64,000 bases of DNA from Bacteroidota bacterium (GTDB lineage Bacteria > Bacteroidota > Bacteroidia > J057 > JADKCL01). Under the pieces are notes generated by a model. That model saw only the letters and a list, made by a program, of their open reading frames with translations, had not been told where the DNA came from and did not search any database. The DNA lies in contig JADKCL010000026.1 in NCBI GenBank assembly GCA_016718825.1, positions 1-64,000 on the forward strand, read 5' to 3'. Below, piece after piece: positions 17,509-28,357 of the stretch (positions are counted from its first letter, which is position 1; each line of letters starts with the position of its first letter). The translations under genes were made by a program, and so were the position numbers.

Positions 17509-20118
17509 GTGGCCGCTTGCAAATGGCAAGGAAGACTCTGGGGGATGCTTTGCATTACTCTTTTTTGGAGTTCCTGCGCCACAAATCTCTACCTTGAAAA
17601 GGGGCAATGGCTGCTCAAAGGCGAACCAACCTTTTCCAAAGCCGACGTCATTTTACCCGATTCTGCGTCCAATGACTCGATTTTTACCCTCAAGGAGCGA
17701 ATTGAAAACCTGAAGGAAATCGGATTGAGCACAGTCGATCCCGATCTGCTGTACAATTCGGTAAAGACGCATCCCAACCGTAGAATGCTCATTCCCAAGA
17801 CCTATTTGCACATTTACAACCTTGGACGCACCCTTCAGCGCTATGAATATCCGCCGGAGCGGTGGCTGCGGTTTTTCAGGCCCAACAATCATATCGTCGA
17901 CTCATTGGCAAGCTTTTTGGTGAATACCGCAGGTGAACCGCCCGTGATCATTGACAGCATGCAATTGCTGAACGATGTCGAAAACCTCAAGACGGTTTAT
18001 TTTTCCCAAGGATTTTTCCATGCACGCGTCGACACGCGCGTCGATACCTGTACCTCCGGCCTCAACCGCGGGAAGGCCAATGTCACGTTCCTCATCACGG
18101 AAGGCAAGGCAGCGATCATTGACAAGATTCGCACCCCCTCGATCGTCGACGAAGAAATGCGGAAGGTGCTCCTGCGCAACATGGATGACTCCTATCTGCA
18201 TACCGGCGATTGCTATATCGAAGACAACTTCTCCGCCGAACGCAGCCGAATAGCAACCTTGTTACGCAACAACGGCTACTATACATTTTCCCCAAAAATG
18301 GTATCGTTTGACATTGACACCTTGCCGCCGGACACGATGGGGACGCTGCCCAACAACGAGGCCATCAAGGAATATCAGCCGGTTTGGGTGCAGGTGAAGA
18401 TCGCGGACACCATTCCTCCCTACAAAATCGGCAACATTTCGATGATCATTGAGCCGGCAAAGGTGGACCCGTCGGTGGATCAAATGATGCAGGTGGTGAT
18501 GCCAGGTTTTATTACCGATTCGCTCCGCCAAGCATGGCACCTTACCCGGCATCAATACGGCGACAGCGCCTTGGTCACCTTTATCACGTACGAGCGCGTG
18601 CTCGAACGCCTGAATTTGAGTTTCCTCGAGAAGCTCATCACGCTTTCCAAAGGCGACGTTTACACCTTGGCCAATGAGCGCAAAACGCAAATGCGATTGC
18701 AAAACCTTGGTATCTTTAAGTATGTGCTGATCAAACCCACCGTGAATCCCGAAGACACGACCGTGGACTTCTCGATTCAGACCGTTTTGATGCAGCGATT
18801 TCAAGCCAAAGCTGGATTCGAAGCCTTTTTTCAGACAGACCCGATCCTGAAAGCAAACCTTCCGGGCATTGGTGCGGAGGTAGGTTTTCGCGACAAATTG
18901 GTCTTCAAAGGCGCCGAAAAGCTGGACCTGAGTATGAAGGGTGATGTGCGTTTCTACCGAAGTGAGGTCAGCGATACCGTGAATGACATTATTTCCACCA
19001 AGGATACCCTCGTCACCTTTCTGCAGGGTAGCCTCTCCGCAAGCCTTCAATTTCCGCGGATTCTAGCTCCGGGCCTCGCAAGGAAAAATCTCCAAGGTTT
19101 TGAACCAAGTACCTCCTTCATCGTCACCGGTAGTCGCCAACAGAGCATTGACTATGCGCGGAATGCACTTTCGCTGGACTGGAACTACCGTTGGTACCAT
19201 AGCTCGGTGAACAAAAAAGCACAGAGCTCATTTTCACCTTATGTCATTACCTTCATTCAGAGCCACTTGGAACCCAGGATCATTGATGAGATCCGGAAAA
19301 TCGAAAACAATCAGTTGAGGTCCATCATTATCCAAGATTTTCAACCACGGTTCAGTTCATGGGGCAACTACCGTTTTACCTACAACAACGGGATCGTCAA
19401 CAAAAACACGCATAGTTTGAGTTTTGTCGGCAATTTCCAAGTCGGCGGTAATACTCCTTTTCTATTGGACCGGATTACCAATATCGATGACAGTTGGAAG
19501 GATCACCGACTGAGCTACATCTTTTATGGACAATACTTGAAATTGTCGGCTGAAGTCAAAAACCATTGGCCGATTCAGCGTCACTTTTCTTTTGTGATGC
19601 GCAACTACATGGGCATAGCAGATCCCTGGAATTATACCCGTTTTGTTCCCTTCGAATCGCGCTTTTTCTCCGGAGGCACGAATTCGATGCGGGGATGGCA
19701 AAGCAACACCCTTGGTCCAGGGGTGTTTTCAGACAGCACCAATGGAGAAGGCAGGTCCGGGCAAGGTTTTTTGCTATCGCCGGGCGGGGAATTTGTCTTT
19801 GAAACGAATCTTGAGTTCCGTGCAGATGTGTACAAATGGATCAAATTGGCTATTTTTTCAGACATCGGAAACGTCTGGTTTCTGCCCGGTTCGGCAGTCG
19901 ATTTTGAGGGTGGACAGCTGTCCAAAGAGACTGTATTGCAACTGGGAATCGATGCTGGGATAGGAATCAGGCTTGACTTTGATTTCTTCCTTTTCCGGAT
20001 TGATTTTGCAAAGCAGGTTTATGCACCCGATGTGCAACGGTTTGTGATTAAGTCACTCAAGGACAATTTGGGGGGCAACCGTTTTCAGCTTAATTTCGGC
20101 ATCGGATACCCCTTCTAG
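17509..20118 (+). CDS. tamL: TamL-type outer-membrane assembly lipoprotein (BamA/TamA family)
   Basis: Starting at GTG 17509 gives MAACKWQGRLWGML with lipobox WSSC, an ideal lipoprotein signal. A TTG at 17452 would leave no spacer to the divergent methyltransferase. POTRA-like regions follow: VYFSQGFFHARVDTRV, ATLLRNNGYYTFSPKMVSF, MRLQNLGIFKYVLIKP. The C-terminal 16-strand Omp85 barrel contains SRFFSGGTNSMRGW, the L6 RGW motif equivalent to BamA VRGF. It closes with NRFQLNFGIGYPF. TamL replaces TamA in Bacteroidota and helps insert outer-membrane proteins, probably with a TamB-like partner encoded elsewhere. holA follows after 5 bp. Confidence 0.88.
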   Translation: MAACKWQGRLWGMLCITLFWSSCATNLYLEKGQWLLKGEPTFSKADVILPDSASNDSIFTLKERIENLKEIGLSTVDPDLLYNSVKTHPNRRMLIPKTYLHIYNLGRTLQRYEYPPERWLRFFRPNNHIVDSLASFLVNTAGEPPVIIDSMQLLNDVENLKTVYFSQGFFHARVDTRVDTCTSGLNRGKANVTFLITEGKAAIIDKIRTPSIVDEEMRKVLLRNMDDSYLHTGDCYIEDNFSAERSRIATLLRNNGYYTFSPKMVSFDIDTLPPDTMGTLPNNEAIKEYQPVWVQVKIADTIPPYKIGNISMIIEPAKVDPSVDQMMQVVMPGFITDSLRQAWHLTRHQYGDSALVTFITYERVLERLNLSFLEKLITLSKGDVYTLANERKTQMRLQNLGIFKYVLIKPTVNPEDTTVDFSIQTVLMQRFQAKAGFEAFFQTDPILKANLPGIGAEVGFRDKLVFKGAEKLDLSMKGDVRFYRSEVSDTVNDIISTKDTLVTFLQGSLSASLQFPRILAPGLARKNLQGFEPSTSFIVTGSRQQSIDYARNALSLDWNYRWYHSSVNKKAQSSFSPYVITFIQSHLEPRIIDEIRKIENNQLRSIIIQDFQPRFSSWGNYRFTYNNGIVNKNTHSLSFVGNFQVGGNTPFLLDRITNIDDSWKDHRLSYIFYGQYLKLSAEVKNHWPIQRHFSFVMRNYMGIADPWNYTRFVPFESRFFSGGTNSMRGWQSNTLGPGVFSDSTNGEGRSGQGFLLSPGGEFVFETNLEFRADVYKWIKLAIFSDIGNVWFLPGSAVDFEGGQLSKETVLQLGIDAGIGIRLDFDFFLFRIDFAKQVYAPDVQRFVIKSLKDNLGGNRFQLNFGIGYPF

Positions 20119-20123
20119 CGCAC

Positions 20124-21134
20124 ATGGAGTTTGAAAAGCTGAAAAAGGACATTGAAGCGCACAAGTTTGCCCCCATTTATTATTTGGGCGGCACGGAACC
20201 GTATTACATCGACAAACTCTCCAAGTTGCTGGAAGACAAGGTTTTGAATCCAGGCGAGGAGTCTTTCAACAAGTCAGTGATGTACGGAGCCGATACCAAA
20301 GGGCCGCGCTTGTTGGGAGAGTTGCGCAGCTTTCCGATGATGGCCAACCGGAGGTTGGTGGTCTTGAAGGAAGCGCAGTCGCTCGGAAAAGGCGAATGGG
20401 ACATCCTGCAAGCCTATTTTGACAAGCCGGTAGACAGCACGGTGTTTGTGATGACGTTTAAGGGGAAGGACCTTGATCAGCGCACCAAGCTGTACAAAAG
20501 CATCGAGAAAAATGGCGTTGTGTTCAAAAGCAAAGCCCTCTACGACAATCAGATTCCAGCTTGGATCATGGACTATTGTACCCGCAAGGGCTACCAATTG
20601 GCTCCGGAAGCGCAGCGGATCTTGGCAACCTATCTCGGCACCAACCTCGCTTTGATTGAAAGCGAATTGGAGAAAATTTTCCTCTATATGGCCAACGATC
20701 CGAGCAAACGGATCACCGCCGAGATTGTATTTGAAATGATCAATGTCGACAAAGACTTCAATGTCTTTGAGTTGATGAACAGTATGGGAGCGAGGGATCA
20801 TGGCAAAAGCCACTGGATCGTCAATCACATGATGAGAAATGTGAAAGAGAATCCGCCGGTACTGATTGTCTATCAGTTGTTTCAGTTTTTCTCTAAGCTG
20901 CTCCGTTGTCAATCGCGCAAGCTCACAAAGGATGCAGATATCGCTGCGGAACTGAAAATCCATCCATTTGTTGCAAAGCAATACGTCGATGCTGTGCGGA
21001 ACTATAACCGCAATGACCTCTACAGGAATCTGACCTACATTTTGGAGGCAGATCTTTTCCTGAAGGGTGTCCAATCGACGCACATGAGCGACGAGCACGT
21101 GATGAAGACACTGGTCTATAAATTATTGAATTGA
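20124..21134 (+). CDS. holA: DNA polymerase III subunit delta
   Basis: 336 residues. The N-terminal AAA-like domain has FAPIYYLGGTEPYYID (degenerate P-loop region), FPMMANRRLVVLKEAQSL and VFVMTFKGKDLD. The central FKSKALYDNQIPAWIMDYCTRKGY and LGTNLALIESELEKIFLYM, and the C-terminal QLFQFFSKLL / NYNRNDLYRNLTYILEADLFLKG, are typical of HolA. Delta opens the beta clamp during replication. It is probably co-transcribed with tamL. Confidence 0.95.
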   Translation: MEFEKLKKDIEAHKFAPIYYLGGTEPYYIDKLSKLLEDKVLNPGEESFNKSVMYGADTKGPRLLGELRSFPMMANRRLVVLKEAQSLGKGEWDILQAYFDKPVDSTVFVMTFKGKDLDQRTKLYKSIEKNGVVFKSKALYDNQIPAWIMDYCTRKGYQLAPEAQRILATYLGTNLALIESELEKIFLYMANDPSKRITAEIVFEMINVDKDFNVFELMNSMGARDHGKSHWIVNHMMRNVKENPPVLIVYQLFQFFSKLLRCQSRKLTKDADIAAELKIHPFVAKQYVDAVRNYNRNDLYRNLTYILEADLFLKGVQSTHMSDEHVMKTLVYKLLN

Positions 21135-21201
21135 TCAACAGGGATATAGGAAGCGTTTTACCAAAAATTTAGAAGCGTTGAAAATTGAAAATCGGGTAGG
21201 C

Positions 21202-23574
21202 ATGAAATCAGGCAGGGCGCTATTCCTTCTTTTGCTAGCTATCATTTGCATTGGTGCAGGAACCCTCAAGGCCCAAAAAGGCATTGTTCAGGGAACCATT
21301 CTTGACAACAAAGGCGAGCCGGTGATCGGTGCCAATGTGGTCATTCCTTCTCTGGGAACGGGTGCAAGCACCAATCTCTACGGAGGATTTGTGATTCCAA
21401 GCATTCCCGATGGCAAACACCAGCTCAGAATCACTTATATCGGCATGGACACCGTGTTTTATGACGCCGAAGTTGTGAGCGGGGGCAAGGTCAATGTGAA
21501 GTTGAAGATGCAAGAGTCCTCCACGCAGCTCGCGACGGTCGAAATCATGGATCAGAAGTTCGGGAAGATTCAGAAGCGTGAGATCGAAGCCGGCGTGACG
21601 CGGATTACCTCGCGGCAGATCAACATGATGCCCTCCTTGGGAAGTCCCGACTTGGCGCAGTACATGCAAGTATTGCCGGGTGTGGTGTTCACGGGAGATC
21701 AAGGTGGTCAGCTTTACATTCGTGGGGGCACCCCGATCATGAACATGACCCTGCTCGACGGAATGGTGGTTTATTCGCCATTTCACAATTTGGGCTTGTT
21801 TTCCATTTTTGACACGGACTACATCAAGTCGGTGGATGTTTATTCGGCAGCATTTCCAGCGCAGTATGGTGGTCGCGTTTCATCCGTGATGGACATTCGC
21901 ACCAAGGCGCCTGAATTGGAAGGCATCCGCGGAAAAGTCAACATCAATCCGATTACGACCGGGATCATGCTCGAAGGTCCGATCTACAAGAAATCGCCGG
22001 AGTCCTTGGGCGGAAGTTCATTTTTGCTTTCGGCAAGGCATGCCTATCTGGACAAAAGCAGTCCTGTCCTTTATCCCTACGTCAAAAATGAGTTGAGCGA
22101 CAGTGTCAAAGGGCTTCCCTACGGATTCAATGACCTTTATGGCAAGCTTTCCGTCACCGACGGATTGAATACTTTTGATGTCTTCGGCTTTTACGATACC
22201 GATGATGTCAAATATGAATTCCCTGCCAACATCGGCTGGGATCAGTGGGGGATAGGGACCAAACTCAAGCTCACACCGCCACAAAGCAACGTGATCTTCG
22301 GTCTGAACTTCGCCTACTCCGACTTCAAATCGTCGCTCAATTCGGTCACAGAGACCTTCCCGCGCAAGAGTGCCATCAACGGCTTCAACTTCGGATTTCG
22401 CACCAACTACCTGGTCAACGCCACCGACGAATTTGTTGCCGGTTTGACCTTGCTTGGCTTCCATACCGACTACACGTTCACCAACTCCTTTGGCCTGACC
22501 ACCGCAACGGTGTATGACAATACCGAAATCGCGGCTGACTTTGCTTACAAAAAGGTGTTTCGCAAGATTTACCATGGTCGCAACGACTCCATCAAGGATC
22601 TCGTCGTCTTTGAGCCGGGCATCCACTTGCATTATTACAACGACCACGCGTTCATTTCGCCTGAGCCACGTTTGCGTATGAAGTTCAACTTCAATCGCTT
22701 CAGCATTACCGCGGCTACAGGTATGTATTCGCAGAATCTCGTGGCTGCAAGCAGCGACCGCGATGTCGTCAACATCTTCAATGGCTACCTCGCAGCACCT
22801 GAAAACGTGCCCAATGCCATCAAGGATCATACTTTGCAGACGGCATCCCACCTTTTGCTCGGCGCCGAAATTGAGCTTTTGCCCAATCTGAGCACAAGAA
22901 TCGAAGGTTGGTACAAAGATTTTACACAGCTGACCAACATCAACCGGGACAAGATCTTTCCGAGCGAACCCAACTTCGTTTATGAACGTGGCAAAGCCAA
23001 GGGCCTTGATTTGATCTTGCGCTACGAGTCCCGCAAAATCTATGGTTATGCCACCTACGGCTTGTCCAAGGTGACACGTGACGATGGAATCCGGGTATAT
23101 GCGCCGGTTTTTGACCGCCGACACAATGCAAACCTCGTATTCGCCTATTTCACGGGAGAGCTTTACAAGGAAGATGCCTTGATGAACGAAAGGCCCAAAT
23201 TCACAGAGAAGAAATGGGATTTCAGCATGCGTTGGGCGATGGGATCTGGATTTCCCTTCACGCAGACACAAGGATTTTTTGAAAAAATCGATTTCCTTGA
23301 CAACGGTGCGCAAACCAACTACGCCAACCAAAACGGCACGTTGGGGATTCTTTATGCCGACAGCATCAACTCAGGTCGTTTGCCTTATTACCACCGTTTG
23401 GACGTGTCTGCCAAACGCCGCTGGCAATTTGGAAATAAAGTCTTGTTGGAGGCAAACCTTACACTGATCAACCTTTACAACCGCAAAAACGTATTCTACT
23501 TTGATCGCGTAAAATTTGCGGTAATACATCAGCTTCCAATTATACCCAGTTTAGGTCTTACGTTAAAGTTTTGA
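21202..23574 (+). CDS. TonB-dependent receptor, first gene of a coupled operon
   Basis: 790 residues from ATG 21202 (MKSGRALFLLLLAIICIGAGTLKAQ signal peptide); a TTG at 21178 is less likely. CarboxypepD_reg domain at ~29-105 (GIVQGTILDNKGEPVIGANV). The plug contains LGSPDLAQYMQVLPGVV, QLYIRGGTPIMNMTLLDGM and FPAQYGGRVSSVMDIRTKAP. The rest is a beta barrel ending HQLPIIPSLGLTLKF. The following TPR gene begins 2 bp after its stop, so this receptor is expressed with TPR, barrel and HU/SPOR partners, suggesting an envelope-biogenesis role rather than simple nutrient uptake (inference). Confidence 0.92.
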   Translation: MKSGRALFLLLLAIICIGAGTLKAQKGIVQGTILDNKGEPVIGANVVIPSLGTGASTNLYGGFVIPSIPDGKHQLRITYIGMDTVFYDAEVVSGGKVNVKLKMQESSTQLATVEIMDQKFGKIQKREIEAGVTRITSRQINMMPSLGSPDLAQYMQVLPGVVFTGDQGGQLYIRGGTPIMNMTLLDGMVVYSPFHNLGLFSIFDTDYIKSVDVYSAAFPAQYGGRVSSVMDIRTKAPELEGIRGKVNINPITTGIMLEGPIYKKSPESLGGSSFLLSARHAYLDKSSPVLYPYVKNELSDSVKGLPYGFNDLYGKLSVTDGLNTFDVFGFYDTDDVKYEFPANIGWDQWGIGTKLKLTPPQSNVIFGLNFAYSDFKSSLNSVTETFPRKSAINGFNFGFRTNYLVNATDEFVAGLTLLGFHTDYTFTNSFGLTTATVYDNTEIAADFAYKKVFRKIYHGRNDSIKDLVVFEPGIHLHYYNDHAFISPEPRLRMKFNFNRFSITAATGMYSQNLVAASSDRDVVNIFNGYLAAPENVPNAIKDHTLQTASHLLLGAEIELLPNLSTRIEGWYKDFTQLTNINRDKIFPSEPNFVYERGKAKGLDLILRYESRKIYGYATYGLSKVTRDDGIRVYAPVFDRRHNANLVFAYFTGELYKEDALMNERPKFTEKKWDFSMRWAMGSGFPFTQTQGFFEKIDFLDNGAQTNYANQNGTLGILYADSINSGRLPYYHRLDVSAKRRWQFGNKVLLEANLTLINLYNRKNVFYFDRVKFAVIHQLPIIPSLGLTLKF

Positions 23575-23576
23575 GT

Positions 23577-26500
23577 ATGAAGAGATTCGTAGGAATTTTC
23601 ATATTCCTCATGGGTTTGAGCTTGTCCGGAAGGGCACAGCAACCCGCCTACCACGAGACGCTGGGAATCTATAAAGAGGCGACTGAACTGCTCGACAAAG
23701 CCAAATTTGGCGCCGCAGCAGAGAAGTTTGGGGAATTCATCAAACGCAGCAGCAATACCAGCTATGCACATGACAAGGGTGATTTGGTCGCCGAAGCGCG
23801 TTACATGCAGGCACTTTGTGCATTCAACTTGTTGAATGCCAATTGTTCCGGCCTGTTTGAGGCGTTTGTCTCCCAATATCCCAACCATCCGCGTGTGAAT
23901 GAGGCTTATTTCCATGTCGGGAAAATGCACTACATGCGCAAGGAGTACAAGGAAAGTATCCCGCCGTTTGAAAAGGTGGAATCCGGCAATCTCACAAAGG
24001 CGCAAGTCACCGAAACGCGTTTTATGCTTGGATATGCCTATTTCAAGGATGGCCGTGACAAGGAAGCGATGGATAAATTCCGTCAAATTCGGCTCGCAGA
24101 AGGCGTTTGGGGCGAAATGGGAGCTTACTTCTTTGCAGTCTTGGCGTACAGAGACGGACGCTACGAGGAAGCCTACGATGCATTTTCGCGTGTCAAGCCA
24201 GAGTCGAAATTCGCGGAGAATCTAGACGTGCTCAAGGCGAGCTGCTTGCTCAAGTTGCAGCGCTACGATGAATTGGACGCCTTGGGCGAAAAATTGCTCG
24301 CAGCAGATAGCAAAGCATCCGGGGAGGTATTTTTCATTCTCGGAAATGCCGCTTATGACCGCAGCAAATTCAGCGATTGCATCACCTACTTTGAAAAGGC
24401 GATGGAAAAGCGGGTCGAAATGAACCGTCAAGCGCAGTATCGCTTGGCCTACTGCTATTACCGTCGCGGAGATTTCCCCAAAGCTCAGGCCCAATTTGAG
24501 AAAGTGACCCACGAGGAGGACACGATTTCGCAGAGTGCCTTCTACTATCTTGGCCATTGTTTCATCAAAAACAACAAGATTGAAAATGCCCGCACGGCAT
24601 TCAAAAAGGCCTCATCGCAGAAGTTTGACAAGGAAATCGCAGGCGAAGCACTTTTTCAATATGCAAAGGCGAGTTTCGAAACGCACTTCTTTGACGATGC
24701 GCAATCTGCCTTGCAGACCTTTCTCAAGGATTACCCCAACTCTGAATATGCGGATGATGCCAAGGCCTTGATCGGGGAAATCCTGCTTTTTGCCAGCAAC
24801 TACAAGGACGCGATCGACTACCTGGAAAACAACAATGGCCTCGGAAATGCCCGCTCGCGTACCGCCTATCAGCGTGCCTGCTATCTCTACGGCAGTTCCA
24901 TGTTTGAAAAGCACAAATACGATGTAGCCGCGACCCACTTCAAGAAGGCTTACAATCAGAATCAAGACAGCAAAATCACGCAATTGGCCTACTATTGGTA
25001 CGGCGAAAGTCTGTTCCGGCAGAACGGTTTTGAGGAATCGATTGGCGCTTTCAAAACCTTCTTGGCACAGCCTTCGGCTTCGCGCCATGAGCTTTTTGGA
25101 ATGGCCAACTACGGCATCGGATGGTGCAAATTCAAGCAGAAGAACTTTGAAGAAGCCGGTCAATACTTTGAGAAATTCATCGGCTTGGCCGACCGCGACA
25201 AAAATCGTGAGGAATATGTTGACGCACTTCTAAGAGCGGGAGACTGCGAATTTGCCCGCAAAGGGTTTGATGGCGCGCTGCGTTACTATCAGCAAGTTCG
25301 TGACTTCAACGGCAAATATGTGGACTATGCCATGTTCCAAATCGGATTGGTGCACCTGCGCAAGGCAGAGTACCAAAAGGCAGCCGAAACAATGGTGCAG
25401 CTTGCCGTCAAGCAACAGAAATCGGTTTACCGTGAGCAGGCCTTGGCCATTGCTGCGCAGACCTATCTCTCCTGGATGGAGGATGCACCCAACGGCTTGA
25501 AATATGCCCAAATGCTCGTCAAGGATCATCCCGACAGCAAATACATGCCGACGGCCTTGATCGTGAGTGCCATCGCGGAAGGCAAATCCGGCAATACTCA
25601 AAAGGCCATTTATTGGTTCAAGCTCGCTGCGTATGAGCATTGCTACAATGAGGGCGCCCGGACGACAGCCTTGACCAACTTGGCGGAGCTGTTGCCGGCC
25701 AATGAATACGACGACATTGAGCGCCAATCCCAAGAGAAATGCCCGATCCAAAACAATGATCCGGCAAATGAAAAGACCGAGGAGCTCAAAATCGAAATTG
25801 CCGATCAGCGCTTTTTCGATGAAAACTATGGATCCGCCAATGACCGCTACACGCAGCATCTCAAGGAGTTCCCCAATGGCAAGTACGTGTTCCATTCCCA
25901 CTTCTTCCGCGGACAATCCCTGGAAAAGCTGGGCCGCAAGGACGATGCATTGACCGACTACGAATTCATTTACAAGGCCACGACGCCCAATGAATTCACC
26001 GTGAAAGCACTCAAAGCTGCTGCGGACATTCAGTTTGCAAAAGGCAACAAATTGGCTGCCACTGAGCTGTACACCGCGATGCAAGACAAAAGCAACCGCT
26101 ACGAAGACCGCATGGCTGCACAGTTTGGCAAAGCGGAAGTTGCATTCTCCAATGAGGACTATCCGACGGCCCGCATCGATTACCTTGCTGTCTTCAGCGA
26201 TCCCAATACCACGGATTATTCTCGAACGAAAGCCCGCGTCAAGATTGCTGCCTGCGATTATTTCCTTGGACAAAAGGATCAAGCCTACACCGAATTTGTC
26301 GCGGTTCAAGCTGCCAACACGAATACCTTCGGGGCAGAAAGTCAGTACTACATCGCGCGTATTCTCTTTGACAGGAAAGAATATGCCGAATCCCAGAAGA
26401 ATGTCGCAGTCTTCAACGAAAAGTATTCGACCTACAACTACTGGAAAGCGCGCGCATTTTTAGTGTTGGCCGAGGATTATCTCGCATTGCAGGATACCTT

Positions 26501-26699
26501 TCAGGCAGACGGAATTCTGGACAATCTCGTTGCTGGATTGATGGCTAAAAATGAATATCCGGAGATCAAAGAGCAAGCCCAGAAGCGCTTGGACGAGATT
26601 CGGGCACTCAACAATGGCAACCTCCGCCAAGGCGGTGAACCTGAAAATGAAGAATTGAAGGGTGATGTGGAAGACATGATCGAGGAGGAGAACAAGTAA
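23577..26699 (+). CDS. Large exported TPR-repeat protein
   Basis: 1040 residues with signal peptide MKRFVGIFIFLMGLSLSGRAQ. The whole mature chain is a TPR superhelix with roughly twenty or more repeats, e.g. VNEAYFHVGKMHYMRKEYKES, GEALFQYAKASFETHFFDDA and AMFQIGLVHLRKAEYQKAAET. It ends with an acidic tail (GDVEDMIEEENK). TPR solenoids of this type act as periplasmic scaffolds. The start lies 2 bp after the receptor stop and the stop overlaps the next ATG (TAATG), which implies translational coupling on both sides. Confidence 0.9.
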   Translation: MKRFVGIFIFLMGLSLSGRAQQPAYHETLGIYKEATELLDKAKFGAAAEKFGEFIKRSSNTSYAHDKGDLVAEARYMQALCAFNLLNANCSGLFEAFVSQYPNHPRVNEAYFHVGKMHYMRKEYKESIPPFEKVESGNLTKAQVTETRFMLGYAYFKDGRDKEAMDKFRQIRLAEGVWGEMGAYFFAVLAYRDGRYEEAYDAFSRVKPESKFAENLDVLKASCLLKLQRYDELDALGEKLLAADSKASGEVFFILGNAAYDRSKFSDCITYFEKAMEKRVEMNRQAQYRLAYCYYRRGDFPKAQAQFEKVTHEEDTISQSAFYYLGHCFIKNNKIENARTAFKKASSQKFDKEIAGEALFQYAKASFETHFFDDAQSALQTFLKDYPNSEYADDAKALIGEILLFASNYKDAIDYLENNNGLGNARSRTAYQRACYLYGSSMFEKHKYDVAATHFKKAYNQNQDSKITQLAYYWYGESLFRQNGFEESIGAFKTFLAQPSASRHELFGMANYGIGWCKFKQKNFEEAGQYFEKFIGLADRDKNREEYVDALLRAGDCEFARKGFDGALRYYQQVRDFNGKYVDYAMFQIGLVHLRKAEYQKAAETMVQLAVKQQKSVYREQALAIAAQTYLSWMEDAPNGLKYAQMLVKDHPDSKYMPTALIVSAIAEGKSGNTQKAIYWFKLAAYEHCYNEGARTTALTNLAELLPANEYDDIERQSQEKCPIQNNDPANEKTEELKIEIADQRFFDENYGSANDRYTQHLKEFPNGKYVFHSHFFRGQSLEKLGRKDDALTDYEFIYKATTPNEFTVKALKAAADIQFAKGNKLAATELYTAMQDKSNRYEDRMAAQFGKAEVAFSNEDYPTARIDYLAVFSDPNTTDYSRTKARVKIAACDYFLGQKDQAYTEFVAVQAANTNTFGAESQYYIARILFDRKEYAESQKNVAVFNEKYSTYNYWKARAFLVLAEDYLALQDTFQADGILDNLVAGLMAKNEYPEIKEQAQKRLDEIRALNNGNLRQGGEPENEELKGDVEDMIEEENK

Positions 26700-28357
26700 T
26701 GAAAAAGTCGCTGATGTTCGCCATTTGTGTGCTAGGTCTCGCAATGGCAATTCCAACGGTTTTGAGTGCACAGGGTGGGGGATTGGTCAGTGATCAAGAA
26801 ATGGCGGGTGATTGGAAACCCAATCTTGGCTCCATCGAAAAGCCTGAGGAACTTGTAACGCCAATCGACAACAAGATCGAAACCAAGGAAATGACCTACG
26901 ACGAAAAGCAGGTCAAGGCTCCGACAGAATACAAGCCGCAGGAAGTCAAGCTTCCGCAGCCGCCCAAACCACCGATGGACGAACTACAAAACAACCTCGT
27001 GAAGTTCAGCTTCGGACGTTTTGCCTCGCCTTATGCCAAGGTGTTTCTCAACACGGGTCGCAACGTCGACGGCCGTGCCGGCCTCGAGTTCAGCCACGCG
27101 AGCAGTAGCAAGGGGTATGTCGACTATGCCGAATGGCGCGACGACATTCTTGGCGCCTATGGTCAATACTACACCAAGGAAAACACATTCAAAGGTGCCA
27201 TCCGCTTCCAGAATTCCAACTATTTCTACTTTGCAGACACGATCGTAGCTGCAAATCCTGAATTCAAAGACACCATCCGCAACACCTTCACCAAGTTTGA
27301 AGCGGACATGAGCCTTGCACGGAATTACAATCCTGAGGGTGTGAACTACGATGTCGGACTCAATTTCCAAGGGTATTTTGACCGTTGGGACAACAAGGAC
27401 ATCCACATTTCTTTGTTACCAAAGCTGAATTGGAAGATCACTGACATGTTTGGTGCAGACATTGCGAGTGCGTTTACCTTCAGCAACAGTACTTTTGATA
27501 CTGTGCAGCAGAGCCGGTTTTTCTTGGACTTGACGCCCACAGTGACTTTCAAATATGAAGGGTTGAGCGTTCAAGGTGGCATCAAGGTCAATACGTTTGC
27601 CGATTCGACCAGCAAATTCAAGGCCTTTCCTGTCTTCAAGGCAAAGTATCAGCTGATTCCCGAGAAGTTGAGCTTGGCTGCCGGCATCGTCGGCGAAATG
27701 CACTATTTGAAGTACTATGATCTGATCGATCAGAATCGCTACATCAACCGCCTGCCCGACATCCGTCCGATGCGCGATGCTTCCAATATCTATTTCGGTG
27801 TCGACGGGCAGTTTGCCAAACACTTTACTTTCAGTGCGCGCGGCTACACCAAAAAGGTCAAGGATCAATTGATCTACTTCAATCCTGAGAATAGCGCCTA
27901 TTTCCAGATGTTGTATGACAGCAACTTCACTCAATCCGGCGCGGAGATTTCGTTGACCTTCAATAAAAACGACAAGATCAGGGCTGGTGTGCGCGGCGAT
28001 TTCCGCTCTTTTAAAACGAGCAACATCTACGCGAACTTCAATATGCCAGGCACCAAGGTTGACATTTGGGGTAGCTACAACTTTGCGAACAAGGTCTGGG
28101 TGGCAGCAGAAATCTATCTGTTCGGACCGCGCACCATGAGCGTGCAAGTGGATACGATCACAGGTCCATCAGACATTTTGATTCCGATCAAACAAGGCGT
28201 CGTCGCCGATGTGAACCTAAGTGCGGAATATAGGTTTTCAAAAAGGTTATCATTATTTTTGGAGCTGAACAATCTCTTGGACAATCGCTGGCAACGGTGG
28301 TACAATTACCAAGAGAGACCGTTTGACATCAAGGGAGGCGTAACCTTCAGCTTTTAA
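26699..28357 (+). CDS. Outer-membrane beta-barrel protein without plug domain
   Basis: 552 residues. A signal peptide (MKKSLMFAICVLGLAMAIPTVLSAQ) is followed by a Pro/Lys/Glu-rich periplasmic linker (KAPTEYKPQEVKLPQPPKPP). From residue ~100 the chain is repetitive aromatic beta strands ending LDNRWQRWYNYQERPFDIKGGVTFSF, as in the last strands of TonB-receptor barrels (NLLDNRW is typical). No plug or TonB box is visible. It starts within the stop of the TPR gene and its own stop overlaps the next start. Confidence 0.85.
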   Translation: MKKSLMFAICVLGLAMAIPTVLSAQGGGLVSDQEMAGDWKPNLGSIEKPEELVTPIDNKIETKEMTYDEKQVKAPTEYKPQEVKLPQPPKPPMDELQNNLVKFSFGRFASPYAKVFLNTGRNVDGRAGLEFSHASSSKGYVDYAEWRDDILGAYGQYYTKENTFKGAIRFQNSNYFYFADTIVAANPEFKDTIRNTFTKFEADMSLARNYNPEGVNYDVGLNFQGYFDRWDNKDIHISLLPKLNWKITDMFGADIASAFTFSNSTFDTVQQSRFFLDLTPTVTFKYEGLSVQGGIKVNTFADSTSKFKAFPVFKAKYQLIPEKLSLAAGIVGEMHYLKYYDLIDQNRYINRLPDIRPMRDASNIYFGVDGQFAKHFTFSARGYTKKVKDQLIYFNPENSAYFQMLYDSNFTQSGAEISLTFNKNDKIRAGVRGDFRSFKTSNIYANFNMPGTKVDIWGSYNFANKVWVAAEIYLFGPRTMSVQVDTITGPSDILIPIKQGVVADVNLSAEYRFSKRLSLFLELNNLLDNRWQRWYNYQERPFDIKGGVTFSF